From assembly GCA_031287245.1 (NCBI GenBank), contig JAITTD010000248.1:1-11724 (forward strand): a stretch of DNA of 11,724 nucleotides, read 5' to 3'. Shown piece by piece: positions 1-6,019 of this stretch. The stretch is from Bacteroidales bacterium. Lineage in GTDB: Bacteria > Bacteroidota > Bacteroidia > Bacteroidales > UBA4181. The translations under genes and the position numbers were made by a program. The notes under the pieces were generated by a model. The model ran no database searches. It was given only the letters and a program-made list of their open reading frames with translations, and had not been told where the DNA came from. Every line of letters starts with the position of its first letter. The first letter of the stretch is position 1.

Positions 1-453
1 GCCAATCAGCCCGGGTGCTCCAATGCCCATGTATTCAACTATGCAGGAAAACCGTGGTTGTCGCAATATTGGGTGCGAAAGGTCAATGCACAAGCCTACG
101 GCGCCACCACGCCCGATGCAGGCTATGGCGGACACGATGAAGACCAGGGGCAAATGGGAGGCGTGAGTGCGCTGATGTCCTTGGGATTGTTCAGTTTGCA
201 GGGTACTTGCGCACAAAAACCGACGTATGAGATTACCGGTCCGGTTTTTGATGAGATTACCATTCAACTGAATCCGGCGTATTCCGGTGGAAAAGCATTC
301 AAAATCAAGGTGCATGACAATTCCGAAGCGAATTGCTACATTCAAAAAGCGGCGCTGAACAATCAACCGCTCAAGCAATTGGAATTTAGTCACGAAGATT
401 TTGCCAAAGGCGGCATGCTTGAAATATGGTTGAGTGATAAGCCTAAAAAGTAG
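1..453 (+). CDS. GH92 family glycosidase (alpha-mannosidase type), C-terminal part only
   Basis: This is the last 150 codons of a gene that enters from the left edge and is open from base 1; the TTG at 58 is inside the protein and not a start. The segment NYAGKPWLSQYWV, then HDEDQGQMG, then a beta-rich tail (SLGLFSLQG, GPVFDEITIQL, NCYIQKAALNN, GGMLEIWLSD) follows the usual C-terminal order of glycoside hydrolase family 92. These are calcium-dependent exo-acting alpha-mannosidases, normally exported to the periplasm or cell surface in Bacteroidota. The two aspartates of HDED fall in the conserved block that contains the catalytic base residues of the family. The N-terminal domain, any signal peptide and the general acid lie outside the window, so linkage specificity cannot be judged. 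No classical terminator follows the TAG stop. The family call is firm; the exact substrate is unknown. Confidence 0.9.
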   Translation, partial: ANQPGCSNAHVFNYAGKPWLSQYWVRKVNAQAYGATTPDAGYGGHDEDQGQMGGVSALMSLGLFSLQGTCAQKPTYEITGPVFDEITIQLNPAYSGGKAFKIKVHDNSEANCYIQKAALNNQPLKQLEFSHEDFAKGGMLEIWLSDKPKK

Positions 454-510
454 GGTTTTGGGTTTTTAATTTAATTAGGAGTTGTCAATAATTGAGGTTA
501 TTGAGATTTA

Positions 511-592
511 TTTCTATTGATATGAATGTCCCACGGACAAGCGAACATTCCCCGTTAGGGGGATACACCAATAGAAAATAGGATGCATCCTA
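511..592. repeat. Nested hairpins plus a 14-bp palindrome downstream of GH92
   Basis: A 9-bp inverted repeat (TTTCTATTG at 511-519, CAATAGAAA at 569-577) encloses a TGTCC/GGACA hairpin at 527-539 and a CCCC-GTTA-GGGG hairpin at 550-561. GAATGT (524-529) also pairs with ACATTC (545-550) as an alternative fold. Directly after it lies the perfect palindrome TAGGATGCATCCTA (579-592). The layout could fold as a branched RNA or act as the GH92 transcript end, but there is no U-tract and I recognise no RNA family. The pairing is read directly; a function is not established. Confidence 0.5.
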
Positions 593-612
593 CAAAGGTT
601 TCACAAAACGTT

Positions 613-638
613 GACCGGTTCACCACTGTGAACCGGTC
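613..638. repeat. 26-bp perfect hairpin, 11-bp arms
   Basis: GACCGGTTCAC (613-623) is followed by CACT (624-627) and the exact reverse complement GTGAACCGGTC (628-638). It lies about 160 bases after the GH92 stop and just left of the inverted-repeat element at 651. No T-run follows on either strand, so it is not a standard intrinsic terminator. It could be a REP-like palindrome, a protein-binding site or a transcript-end hairpin. Confidence 0.6.
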
Positions 639-650
639 TGAACCGCTGGG

Positions 651-938
651 TGCATTTCAAATTGTCGTTTTTGTTTATTTCTAATGTCGTTCGGATGATA
701 TGTAGAGACGGTGCACGCACCGTCTCTACGTTTTGATACTGCTACATCTCACTGGGCGATCTTCCGAACACGACACGGGTTGCCCAATGCTAAAAGGCTT
801 TCAGCCCGAAGGGTGTCCTCTGTCCGTATGCTGAAGGTTAATAAAGTGCTGTCCTTGCAGGACAAAACACCGCAAATTTCGACTTTGCGAATGAGCATCA
901 TCGGCACAAGGACATGCACTGCGACAATTTGAAATGCA
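651..938. mobile_element. Candidate MITE-like element with 17-bp terminal inverted repeats
   Basis: TGCATTTCAAATTGTCG at 651-667 is perfectly repeated in inverse orientation as CGACAATTTGAAATGCA at 922-938. Weaker inverted similarity continues inward: ATGTC at 684-688 against GACAT at 911-915, and GATGAT at 694-699 against ATCATC at 897-902. The interior carries the 28-bp palindrome at 702-729 and small hairpins (TGTCCT/AGGACA near 854-868, CGCAAA/TTTGCG near 872-891). No transposase or convincing coding frame is present; the open frames of about 73 codons on both strands have no recognisable protein features. I find no clean target-site duplication. The structure fits a short non-autonomous element or a long structured intergenic repeat. 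Copy number elsewhere in the genome would decide this. Confidence 0.45.
702..729. repeat. 28-bp near-continuous palindrome (REP/HIP-like)
   Basis: GTAGAGACGGTGC at 702-714 and GCACCGTCTCTAC at 717-729 are exact reverse complements separated by AC. Palindromes of the GTAGAGACG type are dispersed intergenic repeats in many Bacteroidota and cyanobacterial genomes (from general knowledge, not searched here). It lies inside the 651-938 element. Confidence 0.65.
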
Positions 939-980
939 TCTGTTTGCTTTTGAAAAAAAACAAAAAACAAAAAACATTTT

Positions 981-988
981 TATATTTG
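981..988 (+). promoter_or_regulatory. Possible -7 box for the small ORF at 1086
   Basis: TATATTTG matches the Bacteroidota -7 consensus TAnnTTTG. It follows an A-rich tract (952-980). The nearest TTTG upstream is about 28 bases away, which is too far for a good -33 element. It would give a leader of about 90 bases before the ATG at 1086. Confidence 0.35.
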
Positions 989-1046
989 CGAAAATTCAAC
1001 TCATAAATGCAACTTTTCGGAGGAGAAATTTTAGCATCTACATTTT

Positions 1047-1066
1047 TTCACCAAAAATTTGGTGAA
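1047..1066. repeat. 20-bp palindrome just upstream of the small ORF
   Basis: TTCACCAAA (1047-1055) and TTTGGTGAA (1058-1066) are exact reverse complements separated by two A residues. It sits between the putative -7 box at 981 and the ATG at 1086. There it could be an operator or a leader hairpin. No U-tract follows, so a terminator is unlikely. Confidence 0.5.
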
Positions 1067-1085
1067 GTGCTATGTCATCTTTTTT

Positions 1086-1217
1086 ATGATAAATGGCCAT
1101 TCAGGATGGAAGAGTATATGGGTGTTTCTGCCTTTTCTTTGTGTTATTATTGGAGTTTATCTTGGTACTAAAAGTATAAACAAACGTAAAAATAAGGAAT
1201 CAGATGAATGCGTTTAA
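1086..1217 (+). CDS. Possible 43-residue single-pass membrane protein
   Basis: An ATG-started frame of 43 codons ends at TAA 1215-1217. The product begins MINGHSGWKS, then has one hydrophobic stretch (about residues 11-26, IWVFLPFLCVIIGVYL), then a charged tail rich in Lys, Asn and Glu. This resembles a small inner-membrane protein with the basic tail in the cytoplasm. The frame extends upstream to a stop at 1032-1034 without another ATG. A GGAGGAG at 1019-1025 is too far from the ATG to serve as its ribosome site. The stop overlaps the stop of the convergent radical SAM gene by 4 nt. I recognise no family. It could be a genuine short gene, the remnant of a longer one, or chance; the hydrophobic-then-basic layout is the main argument for reality. 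Confidence 0.35.
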   Translation: MINGHSGWKSIWVFLPFLCVIIGVYLGTKSINKRKNKESDECV

Positions 1218-2128
1218 TTTAAAAACGGCTTTTCGCTTTCAAAATGTGGGCGAAATTGCTCATTGCTGTCTAATTCCTGTATCCAGCCCTTGTGAAATCC
1301 CAGTTCGTAGAAGGCATTGGTCACCGTTGTGTATTCCTCTGCGCTGAGCGTACGGTTCAGTTCTGGAAAGGCAGTCATTTCAAAAGGCGGATAGTACTGT
1401 GACATCAGGGAGATATGCACCGAAGCGGATATTTCTTCCGCCACCATGCGAAGCGCGTCAATGCTTTGCTGCACCATGCCCGGCAACACCAAATGTCGAA
1501 TCATCAACCCCGACTCTGCCAACCCATTGTCATCTAACCACAGCGGAGAGCCTTTCTGCCGATACATCTCCCCGATAGCGCAAATGGCAGTCTGCGGATA
1601 ATCGTCCACACCGGAAAGCCGCTCGCCCAACAAGCTGTCGCTGTACTTGAAATCGGGCAAATACACATCAATACTGCTTTCCAGCAGTTGCAGCATCTCA
1701 GGGCGATCGTAACCGTTGCTGTTATACACAAATATGGGGTGAAAGCCCAACGCACGCACTGCTTCAACAATTGCCACCACATGAGGTACAAAATGTGAAG
1801 CGGAAACGAAGCCCACACGATTTTCACATTCGGGCAACAAGCGAACAATTTCGCGGGCAATTTCGTCAACGCGCATCCATCGGGCAATAGCACTCCGGTT
1901 GTTGCTTATTTCGTGGTTCTGACAGTAAATACACTGCAAATTGCAATGAGTAAAAAACACATTGCAAATACCCCGCTTTCCGCTGATAACGGGTTCTTCC
2001 CCCTTATGACAGCAAATAGCCGCCACGGAAACTTCGGCGCCGCATCTGCAAAACCCTGTCGCCTGCCGGTAGCGGTCAATTCCACATTCGTGCGGACAAA
2101 CACGACACGGCGAATAGTCATCTTTCAA
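1214..2128 (-). CDS. Radical SAM protein, PflX/COG1313 type
   Basis: The 304-residue product has the radical SAM cluster motif CxxxCxxC (C62, C66, C69 in THCNLQCIYCQNHEIS), which binds a [4Fe-4S] cluster and S-adenosylmethionine. The N-terminus carries a further cysteine set (C8, C11, C15, C27, C29) and the phrase GEEPVISGKRG, both characteristic of the COG1313 group annotated as putative pyruvate formate-lyase activating enzymes. The true substrate of this group is not settled, and no pflB or other glycyl-radical gene is in the window, so an activase role is unproven. The start is TTG at 2126-2128, with an in-frame stop four codons upstream and no ATG near the N-terminal cysteines, so TTG is the best choice. 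It is divergent from the SDR gene and tail-to-tail with the small ORF at 1086. Confidence 0.85.
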   Translation of the reverse strand: MKDDYSPCRVCPHECGIDRYRQATGFCRCGAEVSVAAICCHKGEEPVISGKRGICNVFFTHCNLQCIYCQNHEISNNRSAIARWMRVDEIAREIVRLLPECENRVGFVSASHFVPHVVAIVEAVRALGFHPIFVYNSNGYDRPEMLQLLESSIDVYLPDFKYSDSLLGERLSGVDDYPQTAICAIGEMYRQKGSPLWLDDNGLAESGLMIRHLVLPGMVQQSIDALRMVAEEISASVHISLMSQYYPPFEMTAFPELNRTLSAEEYTTVTNAFYELGFHKGWIQELDSNEQFRPHFESEKPFLN

Positions 2129-2212
2129 CCCAATTCTCTATTTTAATATCAGCAAAATGTTTAAAATCATTCATATTATCAGTACATATCCGTTAAATTT
2201 AAAATAACACCA

Positions 2213-2220
2213 CAAAGGTA
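2213..2220 (-). promoter_or_regulatory. -7 box for the radical SAM gene
   Basis: TACCTTTG on the minus strand is a full match to TAnnTTTG, about 85 bases upstream of the TTG start. No good TTTG lies at the expected -33 distance. Confidence 0.5.
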
Positions 2221-2242
2221 CGGTTTTTATTTCAAAAATGAT

Positions 2243-2250
2243 TACTTTTG
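2243..2250 (+). promoter_or_regulatory. -7 box for the SDR/kinase pair
   Basis: TACTTTTG is a full match to TAnnTTTG, 25 bases before the ATG at 2276. Only 22 bases separate it from the oppositely oriented box at 2213-2220, so the two promoters are back-to-back and could be co-regulated. Confidence 0.6.
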
Positions 2251-2275
2251 TCGAAAAATTAATACCTATCGTTTT

Positions 2276-3130
2276 ATGTTATCAAAGATTTCATTTGAAG
2301 ACCTGACGGGCAAAGTGTGTGTCCTGACAGGTGGAGCAGGCGTTATTGGGGCAAGTCTTGTGCGCGGATTGGCTGCGGCAGGCGTGAAAACCGCCATCGT
2401 TGACCTCAACGGGGAAGCAGCTTCTCAATTGGCTGCCACAGTGGAAAAAGAATCCGGCACTACCACTATCGGCGTAGGCGCCAGTGTGCTGGACAAAGAT
2501 TCGCTCATTGCTGCCAAGAAAATCATCAACGAGAAGTTAGGAAAAATCAACTTCCTGATTAACGGTGCGGGCGGCAATTCCCCGACGGCAACCACTCAGT
2601 TGGAAGAAATTCTGCCCAACAATTTGTCTGAATTGGAAAAATCCTTCTACGGACTGAGCATCGAAGGCTTCCAAAAAGTGTATGACCTCAATTTTAAGGG
2701 GACGCTGCTTCCCTCGATGGTTTTCACCACTGATATGCTCGAAGCCGGAAAGGGTGGCGTGCTCAACATCTCATCAATGAATGCCTACAAACCGCTTACC
2801 AAGATACCTGCCTACTCGGCAGCCAAGGCGTCTATCAACAATTTCACCGAATGGCTGGCGGTGCATTTGGCAAAAACAGGCATTCGCGTGAATGCTATTG
2901 CACCGGGTTTCTTCCTGACCAACCAAAACCGCTTTTTGCTGACCGACGAAAAAACCGGAGAATCAACAGCACGCGGCAAAAAAATCATCGCCAGCACACC
3001 CATGGGCAAATATGGCGAGCCGGACGATCTGAAAGGCGCCATGCTCTTCCTGCTCAGCGACGTATCGTCCTTCATCACCGGCATCTGCATCCCCGTGGAC
3101 GGTGGATACAGCGCGTATGGCGGAGTTTAA
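2276..3130 (+). CDS. SDR oxidoreductase, D-mannonate oxidoreductase (UxuB-like) type
   Basis: This 284-residue protein is a classical short-chain dehydrogenase/reductase. It has the nucleotide-binding TGGAGVIG at residues 18-25, an acidic residue at the end of strand 2 (D43 in AIVDLN, favouring NAD(H) over NADP(H)), NGAGG at 96-100, a catalytic Ser in ISSMNA (166-167), and Y180/K184 in YSAAK. Long stretches (GAGGNSP, NISSMNAYKPLTKIPAYSAAK, APGFFLTNQNRFLLT, PVDGGYSAYGGV) are those of SDR proteins annotated as D-mannonate oxidoreductase or fructuronate reductase. These interconvert fructuronate and mannonate in hexuronate catabolism in the cytoplasm. The ATG follows a perfect -7 box with a short leader. 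The sugar kinase starts 44 bases downstream, probably in the same transcript. Family certain; substrate likely but not proven. Confidence 0.85.
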   Translation: MLSKISFEDLTGKVCVLTGGAGVIGASLVRGLAAAGVKTAIVDLNGEAASQLAATVEKESGTTTIGVGASVLDKDSLIAAKKIINEKLGKINFLINGAGGNSPTATTQLEEILPNNLSELEKSFYGLSIEGFQKVYDLNFKGTLLPSMVFTTDMLEAGKGGVLNISSMNAYKPLTKIPAYSAAKASINNFTEWLAVHLAKTGIRVNAIAPGFFLTNQNRFLLTDEKTGESTARGKKIIASTPMGKYGEPDDLKGAMLFLLSDVSSFITGICIPVDGGYSAYGGV

Positions 3131-3174
3131 GCAATTGACAATGGATAATCTAAAATTCTAAAATTAAAAATAAC

Positions 3175-4254
3175 ATGAGTCTTCAATTAAAAAAAGATGC
3201 GAAATGGGCGTTGACTGTGCCCACCAGCATGGGCGTCAGAATTACGCCCGCCAATGGACAGCCTGTTTATAGCCTGGACACCTTTCAAATGCAGGCAACA
3301 AGCGCCGAAACCAATGTAGCCAGTATTTCGTCGTACTTGGGATTGCCGGTGAAAGTGTTGACCACTTTCGTGAAAGGCAGTCCTGTTGCGCAGTTCATCA
3401 AACAAAACCTTCGCAGCCGCGGCATGAATTACGAAGGTGTAGAAGTGGAACAGGGTGACCCATGGGGTTACCGTCATCAGTTCAACATTGCCGACAGCGG
3501 CTACGGTTCGCGCGGTCCTCGCGTACACAACGACCGTGCCGGCGAGGTAGGACGCACACTCAGCGTGAAAGATTTTGACCTCGACCGCATCTTCGGCAAA
3601 GAAGGGGTACAGATTATTCACTTGTCGGGGCTGATTGCAGCGCTGTCGCCCGAAACGAGCAAGTTTTGCCTCGAACTGGCACGCGCCGCCAAGAAATATG
3701 GTACCCGTATCTCTTTCGACCTCAACTACCGCGCCTCTTTTTGGAAAGGTCGCGAAAAGGAACTGAGCGATATTTTCAAGGAAATCGCCTCTGTGTCAGA
3801 CATTCTCATCGGCAATGAAGAAGATTTTCAACTCTGTTTGGGCATCGAAGGTCCCGAAGCAGGCGGGAAAGCCATTGCCGACAAGATTGACGGTTTCAAG
3901 GAAATGACATTGCGCGTTAAAAAAACGTTCCCCGGAACATCTGTTTTTGCTACCACGCTGCGTCAGGTGGTTAGCGTGAACGAGCATCTATGGGGCGCCA
4001 TCACACTTGACGGCAGTGATTTTGTGGTCATCGACCCGAAGCCTATCCGCGTTCTCGACCGCATTGGCGGCGGTGACGGCTTTGTGGGCGGATTGCTCTA
4101 CGGAATCCTGAAAGGATGGACGCCCGAACAATGCGCCCAGTTTGGATGGGCTTCAGGCGCTTTAGCCACCACTTTCCTCACCGACTACGCCCAACCTGCC
4201 GACGAAGACATGGTGTGGAGCGTGTGGAAAGGGAATGCACGGGTGAAACGATAG
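3175..4254 (+). CDS. PfkB-family sugar kinase, 2-keto-3-deoxygluconate kinase-like
   Basis: The 359-residue product shows the PfkB C-terminal signature GGGDGF (298-303) with the catalytic base D301. It also has FDLNYRASFW (181-190) and the GNEEDF segment (213-218), features shared with KDG kinases that phosphorylate 2-keto-3-deoxygluconate at the 6-hydroxyl. NDRAGEVG (119-126) corresponds to the YDRA region of KDG kinases. The N-terminal glycine-rich motif typical of the family is replaced by ATSAETNVAS (41-50), keeping only the Asn, so the sugar specificity could differ. It lies 44 bases after the SDR with no promoter-like box between, consistent with a two-gene operon for hexuronate use. 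Mannonate dehydratase, the step between the two, is not in the window. A different 2-keto sugar acid or hexose substrate is possible. Confidence 0.85.
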   Translation: MSLQLKKDAKWALTVPTSMGVRITPANGQPVYSLDTFQMQATSAETNVASISSYLGLPVKVLTTFVKGSPVAQFIKQNLRSRGMNYEGVEVEQGDPWGYRHQFNIADSGYGSRGPRVHNDRAGEVGRTLSVKDFDLDRIFGKEGVQIIHLSGLIAALSPETSKFCLELARAAKKYGTRISFDLNYRASFWKGREKELSDIFKEIASVSDILIGNEEDFQLCLGIEGPEAGGKAIADKIDGFKEMTLRVKKTFPGTSVFATTLRQVVSVNEHLWGAITLDGSDFVVIDPKPIRVLDRIGGGDGFVGGLLYGILKGWTPEQCAQFGWASGALATTFLTDYAQPADEDMVWSVWKGNARVKR

Positions 4255-4266
4255 TAATACAATAGT

Positions 4267-4308
4267 GATTCGATAGTGAATCATTGTGATTCAATAGTGA
4301 GTCATTGT
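4267..4308. repeat. Two tandem 21-bp repeats after the kinase gene
   Basis: Units 4267-4287 and 4288-4308 each begin GATTC and end TCATTGT and differ at two positions; fragments of the unit continue on both sides. Within them TGAATCA (4277-4283) and TGATTCA (4287-4293) form a hairpin with a 3-base loop. The array begins 13 bases after the kinase stop. Confidence 0.65.
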
Positions 4309-4314
4309 GATGAT

Positions 4315-4338
4315 AACAAGGGGTTTAAACCCCTTGTT
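4315..4338. terminator. 24-bp perfect palindrome between convergent genes, possible bidirectional terminator
   Basis: AACAAGGGGTTT (4315-4326) is followed directly by its exact reverse complement AAACCCCTTGTT. It lies between the ends of the kinase (+, stop 4254) and the sigma factor (-, stop 4379), the place where a two-way terminator is expected. There is no clear T-run on either side, so it may instead be a dispersed REP-like palindrome. Confidence 0.5.
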
Positions 4339-4378
4339 GTTGTTGCGTGTTGCGTTTTGGCTATCGTATTTTTTGCAC

Positions 4379-4978
4379 TTATTTGAGGGATACTGTCAAT
4401 TGAAGGTTTTTTTCCTTTATCAGTCTGCGCAGGTTTATCAGCGCATACCTCATTCTTCCCAATGCCGTGTTGATGCTCACATTGGTGTGTTCTGCAATTT
4501 CCTTGAAACTCAAATCGCCGTAATGTCGCAACAGAATGATCTCTTTTTGTTCGTTGGGAAGATAATTGATTAATTGGCGTACCTCGTCATAAATTTGTCG
4601 CTGCACCATGTTTTCTTCCACCGTGTTCTCAGCGTATTTGGTTGAGTTGAGTATCGGGAAATTGAAGTTGTCGGTGGTACTCAGCGCCAATTGCTTTTCC
4701 TGTCTGTACATATCAATAATCAGATTGTGCGCAATGCGCGTCACCCACGGCAGAAACCGTCCCGACTCGGAATAACGTTTTTCTGTCAGGGACGTGATGG
4801 CTTTTATGCATGTTTCCTGAAAGATGTCTTCGGCAGCCTGCTTGTTCTTAACGGAATAAAAAATATAAGAGAACAACTTTTTTTGATAGCGTTCCAACAA
4901 TATTTCAAAACTCTTTCCGTTGCCCGCCACAAACTGCTGAATCAGCATTTGGTCTGACATTTCCTGTAAATCTATCAT
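4379..4978 (-). CDS. ECF-type RNA polymerase sigma factor (sigma-70 family)
   Basis: The 199-residue protein has the two-domain layout of extracytoplasmic-function sigma factors. Region 2 lies at about residues 23-95, with AAEDIFQETCIKA for core binding and FLPWVTRIAHNLIIDMYR for -10 recognition. After a variable linker, region 4 lies at about 138-187, with LPNEQKEIILLRHYGDLSFKEIAEHTNVSINTALGR forming the -35 binding helix-turn-helix. It would direct RNA polymerase to a specific regulon. The start could be ATG at 4978 or the internal ATG at 4960 (MSDQML); both leave region 2 intact. No anti-sigma gene adjoins it on its downstream side, where the convergent kinase ends. The upstream neighbour in the same direction is the FKBP-like lipoprotein, 102 bases away, with a -7 box between. 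Confidence 0.92.
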   Translation of the reverse strand: MIDLQEMSDQMLIQQFVAGNGKSFEILLERYQKKLFSYIFYSVKNKQAAEDIFQETCIKAITSLTEKRYSESGRFLPWVTRIAHNLIIDMYRQEKQLALSTTDNFNFPILNSTKYAENTVEENMVQRQIYDEVRQLINYLPNEQKEIILLRHYGDLSFKEIAEHTNVSINTALGRMRYALINLRRLIKEKNLQLTVSLK

Positions 4979-5048
4979 GCGATTGATTCGATTAATGATG
5001 AAGTAAAGAAATATTTTTCAATAGGCTTTTTGATGAGATTTTAGGGTA

Positions 5049-5056
5049 CAAAGATA
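5049..5056 (-). promoter_or_regulatory. -7 box for the ECF sigma factor
   Basis: TATCTTTG on the minus strand matches TAnnTTTG, 70 bases upstream of the ATG. A TTTG lies 15 bases further upstream, somewhat closer than the usual 19-21 bases. Confidence 0.5.
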
Positions 5057-5080
5057 ATAAAAAATTCAATACAAAAATTT

Positions 5081-6019
5081 CTATTCGATAATTTCTATTT
5101 CAAAAATAATGACCGCACCCATTGGGACGGCATATTGATATTCCAGACCGGAATACTCCATGAAAAGAACGGATGGCATAGCTATCCGCACAGTGCCGCC
5201 GATTTTCATCTTACTCACAATTTCATCAATGTAATTCACGGCGGTAATTTCATGAAACCGATTGTCGCTGATAATATTTATTTTTTTTATTTCATCTACG
5301 CTGGCACAAAATATTTTTTGCGATTTTTGCAATGCGTAATATGCCTTGAATTTCGCGTTGACAACGGGTTTCCCTTTCAGATACTCATTTCCCCATCCCT
5401 CATCAATGATGGAATACAGAATGTGATAATTTTTTTGGTCGGAATTTGACTGAGTTGAAATGGTGTCAATTTTGGGATAGTCCACCCCGTCCGCAATATG
5501 GTGATAGCTTAGACTGTCCTGATAAAGCGATAAAGTCGGTATGGTTTTAACGAGTTCCAGTTTCATCAGCCGCGATTTGAAATCGGTACCCGAAAATTCG
5601 TTGTTGCGGGAAGAAAAGTAGATATTTGCATTTTGCCCCTCGCCAATCTTGGCTATGGCGGCATAAATACCAACCAACGGCGCTGTCAGTTGCCACAATT
5701 CCGGTCCTCCGTAAACATACTTTTGCGGATACATACTGGCATCATCGGCATAACTGGACATTTCCAACACGTTGTTATCCAAAAACCACAGCCTGTAATT
5801 GACCAATACATATTGGCCTGCTTCCGGCTTAGGCGTAGTCGTTTCTTCAACAGAGATGTAAACTCCGGTGGATATTTTTTTAGCATTGATATCGTTGGCT
5901 ATTACCCAGTCGTCCAATTTTTGCTCTTCCTCTGTCAATTTAGTCTCAGATCCTTCTTTGCTGCAAGCAATCGCTAAAATTCCGACTACAAATAATACCA
6001 TTAAATATATTTTGTTCAT
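5081..6019 (-). CDS. Lipoprotein with two FKBP-like domains
   Basis: The 312-residue product starts with a lipoprotein signal peptide: MNKIYLMVLFVVGILAIAC, with lipidated C19. It should be anchored in the envelope. Two FKBP-like beta/alpha units follow. The first, about residues 36-160, has VLVNYRLWFLDNNVLE, a GEGQNANIYF strand and MKLELVK. The second, about 195-312, has VNAKFKAYYAL, MKIGGTVRIAMPSVLFM, and AVPMGAVIIFEIEII, the last resembling the IPPNSTLIFEVEL end strand of FKBP-type prolyl isomerases. In the first unit the usual active-site Asp of the F-D pair is Glu, and the pocket-floor Trp is not apparent. The fold may therefore be kept for binding or chaperoning without isomerase activity. 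It lies between the permease (124 bases upstream) and the sigma factor. The lipoprotein call is firm; the FKBP assignment is moderate and rests on motif shape. Confidence 0.72.
   Translation of the reverse strand: MNKIYLMVLFVVGILAIACSKEGSETKLTEEEQKLDDWVIANDINAKKISTGVYISVEETTTPKPEAGQYVLVNYRLWFLDNNVLEMSSYADDASMYPQKYVYGGPELWQLTAPLVGIYAAIAKIGEGQNANIYFSSRNNEFSGTDFKSRLMKLELVKTIPTLSLYQDSLSYHHIADGVDYPKIDTISTQSNSDQKNYHILYSIIDEGWGNEYLKGKPVVNAKFKAYYALQKSQKIFCASVDEIKKINIISDNRFHEITAVNYIDEIVSKMKIGGTVRIAMPSVLFMEYSGLEYQYAVPMGAVIIFEIEIIE

Noticed and set aside
749..970. Open frame of 73 codons on the minus strand (and a similar one at 711-932 on the plus strand)
   Set aside because: Both lie inside the inverted-repeat element and cross its palindromes, have no recognisable protein features, and are better explained as chance frames in structured repeat DNA.
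454..1085. tRNA or known riboswitch in the long gap
   Set aside because: No cloverleaf with a T-loop sequence and no riboswitch core I recognise; the hairpins seen do not match a known class.
1007..1171. Alternative 54-codon ORF starting MQLFGGEILA in another frame, overlapping the small membrane ORF
   Set aside because: Its composition is mixed, with no clear TM segment or motif. The GGAGGAG lies inside it, not ahead of its ATG, and the frame at 1086 has the better protein-like layout.
4255..4338. CRISPR-like array from the tandem repeats
   Set aside because: The units are directly adjacent with no spacers, there are only two, and no cas genes are near.
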